A stretch of 64,000 nucleotides of DNA from Flavonifractor sp. An112 (GCF_002161085.1 NZ_NFLU01000002.1:62001-126000); one strand, 5' to 3'; positions 41,920-50,154 are shown, counted from the first letter of the stretch. The notes: generated by a model not told the origin, from the sequence alone. A program made the numbers and translations.

Positions 41920-41965
41920 ATAATCCCGCTTGTGGTTAGCTATGTCTAACCACAAGCGGGATTAT
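41920..41965. promoter_or_regulatory. operator site C inside a perfect 20-bp inverted repeat
   Basis: Bases 41920-41939 are fully complementary to 41946-41965, with a six-base loop. The centre is GGTTAGC-TATG-TCTAACC (41934-41951), the ninth-family box. The outer arms add 14 bp of symmetry not seen at other sites. No T-tract follows, so it is not a normal terminator; it may bind extra subunits or form an RNA hairpin in the ABC operon leader. Confidence 0.72.
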
Positions 41966-41990
41966 ATTGATTCAGATTGGAGGATCTCAA

Positions 41991-43010
41991 ATGAAACGCA
42001 CTCTTGCTTCCATCCTGGCTTCTGCTATGATGCTCTTTGCCCTGGCCGGTTGTGCCGGGGGCAATGCGCCTGCGGACAGCACCAACCAAAACGACACAGC
42101 AGAGGAATCCAGCCAGGCCGCCGAACCGATTACCATCTCTGTAGGCGTGCCCACTGCCCCGCCTGCTCTGCCGGTTCTTCACATGATGGAGGAGCAGCTG
42201 CTGGGGGAGAATGTGACAATTGACCTGAATGTGTGGAATACCCCGGAAGAACTTCTGGCTATGGTCCAGGGCGGAGAACATGACCTGTACGCATTTCCCC
42301 TGACCGTGATATCCACCCTCTATAATAAGGGACTTGATGTACGTCTGATGAATGTGAACACCTGGGGCGTTACGTACTTTATGACCACCGATCCGAATTT
42401 CACAACCTGGAGCGACCTGGAGGGCAAGACGGTATATATTCCGCTTCAGTCCTCTCCTCCAGATGCGCTCACCCAGTATTTTATGAGTGAGGCCGGCCTG
42501 ACGGTGGGTGAAAATGTCCAGGTGGTCTACGCCAGTACTGCAGAAGTAGCCGCCCTTTTGGCCTCCGGGGAGGCGGAATACGCCACCTTGATCGAGCCCC
42601 AGGTTACTTCCGCCATGGTACAGAATGAGAATGTGCGCCGGGCACTCAGCTTTGAAACCGAGTGGCAGCGATCCACCGGCACCGATACCATGATCCCCAA
42701 CGCGGGCTTCGGCACCACCCAGACATTCCTGGACGAGAACCCTGAGCTGGCCGCCCAGTTCCAGGCCGCCTATAAGGAGAGCGTGCAGTGGGTGTTGGAT
42801 CACCCGGCTGAGGCTGCTGCGCTGGCTGAGGAGTATCTGGGCATGAAAGCCGCAATTGTGGAGGCAGCGATTCCCAATATGGGCTTGACTTTTAAGAGTG
42901 CCCAGGACGCCAAAGAGGAACTGGATACCTTTTATAACCTTCTTTACAACTTTGAGCCCTCTATGATCGGTGGAAAGCTGCCCGATGAGGGGCTGTTCTA
43001 TGCAGGGTAA
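41991..43010 (+). CDS. ABC transporter substrate-binding lipoprotein (SsuA/NrtA/NMT1-like)
   Basis: A 339-residue lipoprotein with lipobox FALAGCAGG (about residues 16-24) and TISVGVPTAPPALPVLHMMEEQLL, the beginning of receptors for taurine, sulfonates, nitrate or thiamine precursors. DLEGKTVYIPLQSSPPDALTQYFM and EAEYATLIEPQVTSAM are family-like. ATG 41991 has GGAGG nearby. Substrate is open. Control by an iron-type box and a Crp palindrome is unusual for sulfonate importers and suggests another ligand. Confidence 0.85.
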   Translation: MKRTLASILASAMMLFALAGCAGGNAPADSTNQNDTAEESSQAAEPITISVGVPTAPPALPVLHMMEEQLLGENVTIDLNVWNTPEELLAMVQGGEHDLYAFPLTVISTLYNKGLDVRLMNVNTWGVTYFMTTDPNFTTWSDLEGKTVYIPLQSSPPDALTQYFMSEAGLTVGENVQVVYASTAEVAALLASGEAEYATLIEPQVTSAMVQNENVRRALSFETEWQRSTGTDTMIPNAGFGTTQTFLDENPELAAQFQAAYKESVQWVLDHPAEAAALAEEYLGMKAAIVEAAIPNMGLTFKSAQDAKEELDTFYNLLYNFEPSMIGGKLPDEGLFYAG

Positions 43011-43749
43011 GGCGGGACTGTGGTTCCGCCGTACCCTGGGAGTGTGCCTGCTGCTGGGAGCCTGGCAGCTGGCATCTCTCTTTTTCCCGCCGCTGGTGGT
43101 GCCCCCCATTGCCCAGGTCCTTTCTACATTGGTTCGGCTGATGACGCAGTCGGATTTCGGAGCCACCATAGGAACAACGATCCTGAGGCTGATTGCCGGT
43201 CTGGCCATCGGTGTGGGCGTTGGCGCTGTTCTGGGGCTGTTGTTTGGCCTGTGTCCCAAGATAGAGGATGTGGGAACCCCACTGATCCATGTGCTCCAGG
43301 CCATTCCGCCCGTATGCTGGGTGGTTCTGGCACTGGTGTGGTTTGGATTTAACGGAAAGCCTTGCGTCTTCATCGTGGCCACAGCCACAGTTCCAACTGT
43401 GGTGATCAACCTCAGTCACGGCGTCCGCAGCGTAGATCCACAGCTGTTGGAGATGGCGCGCCTTTACCAATTTTCCCGCTGGAAGATGCTGCGCCATGTA
43501 ACCCTTCCTTCTATCCGCCCCTATTTCCGCTCAGCGCTGGAAATCGTGATCGGAGGCGGATGGAAGCTGGCAGTTATGGGAGAGGTTCTTACTACAAACA
43601 GCGGAATCGGAGGAGCCATCACCACGGCCCGGCTCAACATCGAGCCCGATGCCATCATTGCCTGGTCGCTGCTGCTGGTATTGGGGTGCTATCTCACACA
43701 AAGATTGCTGAGGATGGCTTTTTGTGGGAAAGAAGGTGTGATATGCTGA
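43000..43749 (+). CDS. ABC transporter permease (SsuC/TauC-like)
   Basis: A 249-residue membrane protein with five or six helices and the EAA-type coupling loop EMARLYQFSRWKMLRHVTLPSIRPYF near residue 150. It overlaps the receptor stop by 11 bases and the ATPase start by seven, so all three are translated together. Confidence 0.9.
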   Translation: MQGKAGLWFRRTLGVCLLLGAWQLASLFFPPLVVPPIAQVLSTLVRLMTQSDFGATIGTTILRLIAGLAIGVGVGAVLGLLFGLCPKIEDVGTPLIHVLQAIPPVCWVVLALVWFGFNGKPCVFIVATATVPTVVINLSHGVRSVDPQLLEMARLYQFSRWKMLRHVTLPSIRPYFRSALEIVIGGGWKLAVMGEVLTTNSGIGGAITTARLNIEPDAIIAWSLLLVLGCYLTQRLLRMAFCGKEGVIC

Positions 43750-44429
43750 AACTGAGCGGAATCACCAAGTCCTATGACGGATTACCTGTCCTGTCTGACT
43801 TGTCTTTGACCCTTTCTCCGGGGGAGATCGTGGCCCTGATCGGTCCCTCCGGCTGCGGAAAGACCACGCTTCTTAACCTGATTTCAGGCCTGGCAACACC
43901 TGACACGGGTACCATCGAGGCAACCGATACTCGGCTGAGCTATATGTTTCAAAGTCCCCGCCTTCTGCCGTGGCGAACGGTGGAAGAAAACATCCGTCTG
44001 GTTCGTGAGGATGCTGAGCCGGAGGCTGTGCGTACCCTCATTTCGGATGTAGGGCTGAAAGGCTTTGAGGGATACTATCCTACGCAGCTCTCCGGGGGCA
44101 TGGCCCGTCGATGTGCGCTGGCACGGGCCTTCCATTTCGGCGGAGAGTTCTTCCTGATGGATGAGCCCTTTCAGGGACTGGACTACGGCATTCGCATGGA
44201 GATGGTGAATATGCTTCTGGAGATCTGGAAGATCAAAAAGCCAGGCGTTCTGTTTGTCACCCACGAAATTGATGAGGCGTTGACCGTGGCCACCCGGATT
44301 GCTGTCCTGACACCCAGGCCAGCCACCATTCAAACATGGATCACCCTGCCTGGCCGGGAAGGCCGGGATGCCTCGGCGCCGGAACTGACGGAGATCCGGC
44401 GGGAAATTATTGGTCGCATCACAGCCTGA
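43743..44429 (+). CDS. ABC transporter ATP-binding protein (SsuB/TauB-like)
   Basis: A 228-residue ATPase with Walker A GPSGCGKTT, Q-loop MFQSPRLLPW, signature LSGGMARR, Walker B FFLMDEPF and switch histidine VTHEIDEAL, all as in the nitrate/taurine/sulfonate group. It completes the importer with the two preceding genes. Confidence 0.92.
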   Translation: MLKLSGITKSYDGLPVLSDLSLTLSPGEIVALIGPSGCGKTTLLNLISGLATPDTGTIEATDTRLSYMFQSPRLLPWRTVEENIRLVREDAEPEAVRTLISDVGLKGFEGYYPTQLSGGMARRCALARAFHFGGEFFLMDEPFQGLDYGIRMEMVNMLLEIWKIKKPGVLFVTHEIDEALTVATRIAVLTPRPATIQTWITLPGREGRDASAPELTEIRREIIGRITA

Positions 44430-44434
44430 TCGTT

Positions 44435-44448
44435 GTTGCTGTGGCAAT
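44435..44448. promoter_or_regulatory. GTTGC-N4-GCAAT operator, copy 3 (cupin genes)
   Basis: GTTGC-TGTG-GCAAT; its core TTGCTGTGGCAA is the reverse complement of the copy 1 core. It lies five bases after the ABC ATPase stop and 60 before the first cupin. Confidence 0.55.
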
Positions 44449-44507
44449 GGAATGATCCCGTTTCCTGGGGTATCATAAGGATAAAACGACCCATGGAGGT
44501 ATGAGCA

Positions 44508-44837
44508 ATGGACTTTTTACGCAACCTGCCCACACAGCAGCCCCAGCAGCTCACCCATCTGATTCAGATTCAACCTGACCGCGTGGTCAGTATGGCTATG
44601 AGCCGGCAGGAACACTGCCAAATGACTCTTTTGGCCTTCGGCGACGGAGAGAGTATCAGCGAGGAATGCTATTTTGGCGATACCCTCTACTACATTCTGG
44701 AGGGGGCGCTTGATGTCTCTGTGGGGGAGGACAGCCGCTGTCTTCAAACGGGCGATTGCCTGGCAGTTCCCGCCCATACCCCCCACGCAGTAGTTGCTCC
44801 GGATGGCTGCAAGCTGCTGCAGATCACGCTTTCATAA
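44508..44837 (+). CDS. cupin-domain protein 1
   Basis: A 109-residue single-domain cupin. TLLAFGDGESISEECYFGDTLYYILEG is the first cupin motif and LQTGDCLAVPAHTPHAV the second, with histidine in the usual metal position of motif 2, although motif 1 lacks the H-x-H. ATG 44508 has GGAGGT upstream. It is paired with a second cupin 20 bases on. Cupins of this size often bind a metal or small ligand; the role is unknown. Confidence 0.8.
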   Translation: MDFLRNLPTQQPQQLTHLIQIQPDRVVSMAMSRQEHCQMTLLAFGDGESISEECYFGDTLYYILEGALDVSVGEDSRCLQTGDCLAVPAHTPHAVVAPDGCKLLQITLS

Positions 44838-44857
44838 TGATTTAGGAGGAATAACTC

Positions 44858-45202
44858 ATGGAAACTCTGATTAAGAATGTCCCTCATGCGCAGCCCTTTG
44901 CCTTGAAGGGGCAAGTGGAATATGAAGGGGGTAAGGTTGTCAGCCTGACCCTGGCCCAACAGCCCGGTGCGGGGATCACCCTGTTTGCCTTTGATGCGGG
45001 TGAGGCCATTAGCACCCACGCTGCTCCCGGAGACGCTATGGCGACTATTTTGGAAGGAACGGCACAAATTACCATTGACGGCGTTCCCCACACCCTAAAC
45101 GCAGGAGAAGCCATTATCATGCCTGCCGGCATCCCTCACGCAGTACAGGGCGTGACAGCGTTCAAGATGTACCTGGTGGTCGTGAAGACCCCGTCCTGCT
45201 GA
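44858..45202 (+). CDS. cupin-domain protein 2
   Basis: A 114-residue cupin, similar in layout to its neighbour: ITLFAFDAGEAISTHAAPGDAMATILEG (motif 1 with one histidine) and LNAGEAIIMPAGIPHAVQG (motif 2). AGGAGG precedes it. The two cupins probably arose by tandem duplication. A weak hairpin with T6 at about 45211-45258 may end the transcript. Confidence 0.83.
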   Translation: METLIKNVPHAQPFALKGQVEYEGGKVVSLTLAQQPGAGITLFAFDAGEAISTHAAPGDAMATILEGTAQITIDGVPHTLNAGEAIIMPAGIPHAVQGVTAFKMYLVVVKTPSC

Positions 45203-45269
45203 CAGAAAAAGAACGGACTCCATAGAAGCATTTTGACATCTGTGAAGCCCGTTTTTTATTCCAGTCCTG

Positions 45270-45350
45270 TCAGCAATTCGGCACACCCAGCATATCCAGC
45301 TCTGTGGGATCATGCGTGACAAGCAGCACGGTTTTTTCCATGCACAGGCG
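45270..45350 (-). pseudogene. remnant of an ABC-transporter ATPase C-terminus
   Basis: Leftward codons give RLCMEKTVLLVTHDPTELDML then GVPNC and TGA. TVLLVTHDP-x-E is the switch-histidine segment of ABC ATPases. Nothing upstream of 45350 continues the frame, and only about 26 codons remain. Confidence 0.6.
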
Positions 45351-45405
45351 TTAGGTATATAGAGGCATATATCAGGCAAATAATTACCTATTTAGAAAGA
45401 AGTAA

Positions 45406-45445
45406 AATAAGGAGAGGCGATCTCTGTAGATTGCCTCTCCTTATT
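45406..45445 (-). terminator. terminator of the P-type ATPase operon
   Basis: A 13-bp perfect stem (45433-45445 with 45406-45418) directly after the ATPase stop. Its leftward T-run is short (TTTTAC). Confidence 0.75.
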
Positions 45446-45447
45446 CG

Positions 45448-47541
45448 TCATGGTGTATTCTTTTTGCTAAGTGGTAATGCACTCATACTCCGTAAGCTGA
45501 CGCCCAGGGTGGAGAGATTGTGCAGCGTGGCAGAGGTGGCGGGCGGCAGAACACCGACCACACCAAGGGCAATCAGGGTGCCGTTGAAGCCGATAACGAA
45601 GCGGTAGTTGGAGTGGATGCGCGCCATCAGCGCCATGGCGATCCGGCGCAGCTCTACCAGTTCCCAGAGACTGTCGGCAGCGATGGTGATGTCCGCGATC
45701 TCCCGGGCGATGGCGGCGCCGTCGCTGATGGCGATGCCCGCATCCGCCTCGGACAAGGCCGGTGAGTCGTTGATGCCGTCGCCCACCATCAGGACGGTAT
45801 GCCCCTTCCGGCGGAGCCGTGCCACATACTCCGCCTTGTCCGCCGGAAGGACTCCAGCGCGGAAGTCATCCACTCCCACCTGGGCGGCAATGGCTGCGGC
45901 GGTGCGGTAACTGTCGCCGGTGAGCATGACGGTATTGGTGACCCCCAGAGCACGGAGGGTGGACAGAACTTCCTTCGCCTCCTCCCGCAGCGGGTCAGAG
46001 ATGCAGATCACGGCGGCCAGCTGTCCCCCCACCGCCAGATACAGGTGGGAATACTCCGGCGGCAGGGCGTCAAAGCGTTCCTGTTCGCCCTCTGGAATGA
46101 CGCAGCCCTCATCCTCAAAGACAAAGTGGGCGCTGCCGATGAGGACCCGCTCCCCATCTACGGTGCTGGCGATGCCGTGGGCCACCAGATATTCCACCTT
46201 GGAGTGGTACTCCTCGTGACGCAGGCCCCGGCGCTTCGCCTCCTCCACCACGGCGTTGGCCATGGAATGGGGAAAGTGTTCCTCCAGGCAGGCGGCCAGC
46301 CGCAGCATTTCGGCTTCCTCCTTAGTGCCGAAAGATACCACCTGAGCCACCCGGGGGCAGGCGTGGGTCAGGGTGCCGGTCTTGTCGAAAACGATGGTGT
46401 CGGCGGCAGCCACCGCCTCCAGGAATTTGCCGCCCTTGACGGTGATGTGGGCGCGTCCCGCCTCCCGCATGGCGGAGAGGACGGCCAGAGGCATGGCCAG
46501 CTTCAGCGCACAGGAGAAGTCCACCATCAGTACCGACAGAGCCCGTGTCACATTCCGAGTAAGGGCAAAACTCAGCAGGCTCCCGGCAAAGGTATAGGGC
46601 ACCAGCTTGTCCGCCAGATTGGCGGCCTTGCTCTCAGCCTCCGACTTCATCTGCTCCGACTGCTCGATCATGTGGACGATCTGGTCATAGCGGCTCTGGC
46701 CGGAGGCTTGCTTCACTTCCAGCACACATTCGCCCTCCTCTACCACAGTGCCGGCATAGACCGCGCCGCCGGGGCGCTTGGGTACCGGGATGGACTCTCC
46801 GGTGAGGGACGCCTGATTGACGGTGACCTCCCCCTCCAGAACCAGACCATCCACGGGGATGATACCGCCGGCACGAACCACCACGGCGTCCCCCGGCTGG
46901 ATCTGGGACACGGGGACCAGTACCTCGCCCTGGGCCGTGCGCAGCCAGACCCGATCCACATTTAAGGACATACACCGGGCCAGATCCGCCACGGATTTCT
47001 TTCGGGTCCACTCCTCCAGCAGCTCACCCACCTCCAGCAGGAACATGACGGTGCCGGCGGTATCAAAGTCGCCCCGGAACGCCGAGATGGAAATGGACAG
47101 GGCGTCCAGCAGCTCCACCTTGACGCGGCGGCGCAGCAGGCAGCGCAGTCCCCTTCGTACAAAGGGGATCATGTGCCAGAGTATGCGGGCAAGGCGCAGT
47201 GGAGGCGGGAGAAACAGGGTGCAGGCGGCCTTGCACACCACCTTTGCCACCAGCTTCTCCTCAAATTCCCGGTTCAGTGCCCGGCTGCTGTGGGCGGGAA
47301 GCGCGGTGGTCTGCTCCGCCTCCTGCCAAGAAAAATGCCGAATTTCGTTCAGCACGGTTTGGCGAGTCCCGTCGTAGTACAGGATGACGCAGCAGGTGCG
47401 CTCGTGGACGGTGACCTGCCGGCACCAGGACTTTCCCTGAATCCATGCCTCCAGCAGATCCGCCTGAGCGAGTGTCATCTGTTTTTGCCGCAGCCGGAAC
47501 CGGATGCGCCCCCGGCTTTCGTGCAATATGGTTGCGTTCAT
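45448..47541 (-). CDS. heavy-metal P1B-type ATPase with SCALKL membrane motif
   Basis: A 697-residue metal pump: an N-terminal HMA-like region without CxxC (residues 1-75), actuator TGES (SLTGESIPVPKR), phosphorylation site DKTGT (VFDKTGTLTHACPR), HP region (EEHFPHSMANAV) and hinge MVGDGINDSPAL. The membrane motif is SCALKLAMPL rather than CPC/CPH/SPC, as I recall for CtpC-like and related manganese/zinc/iron pumps. ATG 47541 has AAGGAGG upstream, so the frame is trimmed by five codons. It follows a PacL-like gene across a hairpin. It probably exports a divalent metal; specificity is not certain. Confidence 0.88.
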   Translation of the reverse strand: MNATILHESRGRIRFRLRQKQMTLAQADLLEAWIQGKSWCRQVTVHERTCCVILYYDGTRQTVLNEIRHFSWQEAEQTTALPAHSSRALNREFEEKLVAKVVCKAACTLFLPPPLRLARILWHMIPFVRRGLRCLLRRRVKVELLDALSISISAFRGDFDTAGTVMFLLEVGELLEEWTRKKSVADLARCMSLNVDRVWLRTAQGEVLVPVSQIQPGDAVVVRAGGIIPVDGLVLEGEVTVNQASLTGESIPVPKRPGGAVYAGTVVEEGECVLEVKQASGQSRYDQIVHMIEQSEQMKSEAESKAANLADKLVPYTFAGSLLSFALTRNVTRALSVLMVDFSCALKLAMPLAVLSAMREAGRAHITVKGGKFLEAVAAADTIVFDKTGTLTHACPRVAQVVSFGTKEEAEMLRLAACLEEHFPHSMANAVVEEAKRRGLRHEEYHSKVEYLVAHGIASTVDGERVLIGSAHFVFEDEGCVIPEGEQERFDALPPEYSHLYLAVGGQLAAVICISDPLREEAKEVLSTLRALGVTNTVMLTGDSYRTAAAIAAQVGVDDFRAGVLPADKAEYVARLRRKGHTVLMVGDGINDSPALSEADAGIAISDGAAIAREIADITIAADSLWELVELRRIAMALMARIHSNYRFVIGFNGTLIALGVVGVLPPATSATLHNLSTLGVSLRSMSALPLSKKNTP

Positions 47542-47560
47542 AGGTTCCTCCTTCACGAAA

Positions 47561-47586
47561 AGAGGGAGCCGCTGGCGGCTCCCTCT
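47561..47586 (-). terminator. intercistronic hairpin between PacL-like and ATPase genes
   Basis: A 12-bp perfect stem with a two-base loop, followed leftward by TTTTC, 20 bases before the ATPase start. It may lower ATPase expression relative to the small upstream protein or stabilise the upstream mRNA. Confidence 0.7.
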
Positions 47587-47593
47587 GGGTCAA

Positions 47594-47866
47594 TCAGGCT
47601 TCTTCGCTCTCCAGATTGGCAGCGGCGGCTTCCTCCGCTTCCTTCGCAGCCCGGTCCTCATTCAGCTCCTTGGCGGAGGCCAGAATGTCCGCGGCGTTTT
47701 CCTGCACCGTGGTCACAGTCCCCATGACCGAATCCTTCATCCGCAGGCCGGCGGCCGTGACATGGACATAGGCTTTCTTGGCGTCCTTGCTGGACAGCAG
47801 CTTGATGCCAAAAGAACCAAACAACGCACCACCCGCAAAGCAGGCAAGTTTCGTATAAACGCTCAT
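47594..47866 (-). CDS. small membrane-anchored P-ATPase partner (DUF6110/PacL-DUF1490-like)
   Basis: A 90-residue protein with a hydrophobic anchor (CFAGGALFGSFGIKLL) then KKAYVHVTAAGLRMKDSV and an amphipathic Glu/Ala-rich C-terminus. The A-Y-V-H-x-T-A-x-G-L-R pattern recalls DUF1490 PacL proteins, which partner CtpC-type P-ATPases in mycobacteria. Gene order, next to a CtpC-like pump, supports this. The conserved metal-binding C-terminus of PacL is not obvious; glutamates dominate instead. AAGGAAGG lies upstream. Confidence 0.72.
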   Translation of the reverse strand: MSVYTKLACFAGGALFGSFGIKLLSSKDAKKAYVHVTAAGLRMKDSVMGTVTTVQENAADILASAKELNEDRAAKEAEEAAAANLESEEA

Positions 47867-47884
47867 TGTGATCCTTCCTTTCCC

Positions 47885-47965
47885 TTATTTCCGTTTGTAG
47901 CCGGTGACCATGACCATAATCATGCAGATCACAGCGCCCCACGCCCAAAAACGATGCTGTTTCAT
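47885..47965 (-). CDS. 26-residue single-pass membrane peptide
   Basis: ATG 47965, with AAGGAG nine bases upstream, opens MKQHRFWAWGAVICMIM then VMVTGYKRK and TAA at 47885. It has basic ends and a central helix of about 16 hydrophobic residues, typical of small membrane proteins. It lies 18 bases before the PacL-like gene in the same direction, so the three form one operon. It may regulate or stabilise the pump. It is too short for automated callers. Confidence 0.65.
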   Translation of the reverse strand: MKQHRFWAWGAVICMIMVMVTGYKRK

Positions 47966-48035
47966 CGCTGTCACTCCTTCTGAATGCTTTGGAATGTCTG
48001 ATTATTGTAGCAGAAACCGTGGGTGTTTGTCGCTG

Positions 48036-48965
48036 TCAAAACGGACGCAGAGTTGCGGTTTCCGACATTTTTCTGTACTGGCCGGGGGTCATGCCATACT
48101 CCCGCTTGAACGCTGCGTTGAACTGGCTCATACCCTCATACCCCACAGCCTGCGCAATTTGCTGAATGGGCATCCGGGTGGTGCAGATCAGCTCCTGTGC
48201 CCGTCGGAGGCGCTGTTGAACCAAAAAGCTGTGAATCGGCATGCCATAGGCGCGGCGGAACCCTTCTTTCAAGAAGGTCGGGGAAAGCGAAAACTGTTTG
48301 CAGAGGAACGCAATGGTAAGCTTATCAGACAGATGCGTCTGGATGTATGCCTTGACTTCCAACAGACTGTGGGATACTGGGCAGCCTGAGCCGGAGAGAG
48401 AGCCATTCGATTCAGATACCTCGGTGCAGAGCAGATACAGCAGTTCCACCGACTTGAAAACACAGTAGCGTTCCTGCTCCTGCTCAGACAGATAGCGAAC
48501 CGTTTCAAAAAATGACTGCGTCCAAGGTGTGCCGCACAGAGCCATGCAGCCGTTCCTCGCCGTCATCTTCTCCTTGACGATTCTGGTGTCCAACCTCATC
48601 CCCAGGGTGGAGCAGACTGTCACAAGGCTTTCTTTTGCAGCTTTGGCGTCCACAGCAATCAAAACGCCGCCCAGGTTTCCGCTATACTGACACGAGCGGA
48701 GAGCGGAGCTGTCGGAGAGGAGGAAGATCCCCGGAGCCTCCACCATGCAGGAAGCACCCTGTAACGCTCGGACAGTAAGGCGGCCAGTCATGCAGAACAG
48801 CGCCTCAAACTGGAGCGGTGCGCCGCACACTGGGACAGACCGCAGAGGTTCCTGCTCCGGTTCCGGCAGGGAAAATCGGCAGATCTGCACCCCCGGCATA
48901 CCGTGGCCCCAGCGGCCCGTGCCGGAGCCCTGCCTCAATAAGTATTCTTTCAGCATATTTCTCAC
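48036..48965 (-). CDS. AraC-family transcriptional regulator
   Basis: A 309-residue regulator. Residues about 1-190 are an effector domain and about 205-305 contain two helix-turn-helix motifs (LTIAFLCKQFSLSPTFLKEGFRR and MPIQQIAQAVGYEGMSQFNAAFKREYGMTPGQYR). The layout resembles PchR/YbtA-type regulators that sense ferric siderophores, plausible in this neighbourhood. The first codon is GTG 48965; the ATG nine bases in is an alternative. Confidence 0.82.
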   Translation of the reverse strand: MRNMLKEYLLRQGSGTGRWGHGMPGVQICRFSLPEPEQEPLRSVPVCGAPLQFEALFCMTGRLTVRALQGASCMVEAPGIFLLSDSSALRSCQYSGNLGGVLIAVDAKAAKESLVTVCSTLGMRLDTRIVKEKMTARNGCMALCGTPWTQSFFETVRYLSEQEQERYCVFKSVELLYLLCTEVSESNGSLSGSGCPVSHSLLEVKAYIQTHLSDKLTIAFLCKQFSLSPTFLKEGFRRAYGMPIHSFLVQQRLRRAQELICTTRMPIQQIAQAVGYEGMSQFNAAFKREYGMTPGQYRKMSETATLRPF

Positions 48966-49022
48966 GACCTGTTTCTCTGGGTTCGAAATTGGTTTTACCT
49001 ATGCTGACCGGGGAACCAGAGA

Positions 49023-49052
49023 GAAGGCAGGAGACAAGCGCCTCCTGCCTTC
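49023..49052 (-). terminator. terminator after the flavodoxin gene
   Basis: An 11-bp perfect stem (49042-49052 with 49023-49033), followed leftward by TCTCTC, a weak U-tract. Confidence 0.65.
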
Positions 49053-49065
49053 TGCGGTGCTTTTG

Positions 49066-49488
49066 TCAGGCCAGTGACGCGCCCAGCTCGCGGCAGGCCG
49101 CCAGAGCGTCATCGTCCGGAGCCTCGTTGCAGATCACGCTTTCGCAGGCCAGATTGGCGCCGTCGTCGTTGCAGCGGGACTCCCAGCTGCGCATCCATTC
49201 GCCGTCGCCCCAGCCGTAGGAGCCAAACAGAGCGATGTTCTTTCCGCTCAGCCTGCCCTCACAGGCGGTGAACATGGGCTCGAACTCGCTCTCCTCCAGC
49301 TGCTCCGACCCCATGGAGGGGCAGCCAAAGGCGATGGCGGAATACTCGCCGACCTGCTCCGGCGAGAACTCTGCGGCGGTAATCACAGACACCTCAGCGC
49401 CTTTGCCCTTGGCGCCTTCGGCCACCGCCATTGCCATGGCCTCGGTGTTTCCCGTGCCGCTCCAATACACAACTGCAACTTTACTCAT
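49066..49488 (-). CDS. short-chain flavodoxin
   Basis: A 140-residue flavodoxin: VVYWSGTGNTEAMA is the FMN phosphate loop, AIAFGCPSMGSEQLEESEFEP and FGSYGWGDGEWM are the isoalloxazine loops with the usual aromatic. It replaces ferredoxin as electron carrier when iron is scarce, which fits its position downstream of two operator boxes. ATG 49488 is taken; TTG 49497 is an alternative with a closer ribosome site. Confidence 0.93.
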   Translation of the reverse strand: MSKVAVVYWSGTGNTEAMAMAVAEGAKGKGAEVSVITAAEFSPEQVGEYSAIAFGCPSMGSEQLEESEFEPMFTACEGRLSGKNIALFGSYGWGDGEWMRSWESRCNDDGANLACESVICNEAPDDDALAACRELGASLA

Positions 49489-49532
49489 AAGACTCAACGA
49501 CCTTTCTTTCTGGATTTGTTATGGTAGAAACA

Positions 49533-50084
49533 TCAACCAGACACGGTGAGCTGCTCGATGGATTTCCCTTGCTGCCACTGCCGGGAGTAGATCTTGCTGC
49601 ACATCTCATATTTTTCAAAGATGTTTTTGGCGGTCTGCTCGTCGCCGTAGACCTTCCAGCAGCCCACGCACTTGTGATTGCACGCCCGATTGCAGATGAA
49701 GCCCAGGACATCCTCCGGCGGATAGCTCAAAAACAGGCCGATCTCATGGGGAAATTCCTCCTCGCTCCGGAGCCGGTGGATGAGGTGAACCACACAGCCG
49801 TTGGGGTTTTCCGGCACATAGCCGTATTTCAGAAGCAAGGCTCTGGCGCGGTGATCGGTCAGATCGCTCTCCAGCGCATTGGGCCGGTAGGCGTAAATCA
49901 AAGCGCGGCCTTTGCAAACCCGGAGCGGCAGAACGCGGATGCCCTTGGGCACCAGTTTCTTGTTCAGCCGACATAAGTCTCTCGTCAGATCCTTCCGGCT
50001 GGGGCAGGCGCAGGAAAAGAGGTTTCCCGTCTTGATCCCGGCCAGGGTGGGAGAACAATGGCGAATCAGCAGATCCTCTGACAT
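49533..50084 (-). CDS. DUF3793-family protein
   Basis: A 183-residue protein with SPTLAGIKTGNLFSCACPSR at the start, FPHEIGLFLSYPPEDVLGFI and ACNHKCVGCWKVYGDEQTA near residue 140: the DUF3793 signature, including conserved cysteines in C-x3-C-x2-C spacing that could bind metal. Function is unknown. It is repeatedly found beside flavodoxin and iron-transport genes, as here, in one leftward operon preceded by boxes D and E. Confidence 0.85.
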   Translation of the reverse strand: MSEDLLIRHCSPTLAGIKTGNLFSCACPSRKDLTRDLCRLNKKLVPKGIRVLPLRVCKGRALIYAYRPNALESDLTDHRARALLLKYGYVPENPNGCVVHLIHRLRSEEEFPHEIGLFLSYPPEDVLGFICNRACNHKCVGCWKVYGDEQTAKNIFEKYEMCSKIYSRQWQQGKSIEQLTVSG

Positions 50085-50154
50085 AGCGTTTTCCTCACAA
50101 AATCATGTCCATTCGAAGACTGTACGGCGAAATAGAAAAACTGACAGTAAATGT

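Noticed and set aside
41920-41965. The large inverted repeat as a rho-independent terminator of the Crp gene
   Set aside because: No T-tract follows on either strand and it is centred on the metal-regulator box.
45095-45379. A 94-codon leftward gene between the second cupin and the pump
   Set aside because: The translation is unlike any protein I know; a different frame in the same place carries the ABC ATPase remnant.
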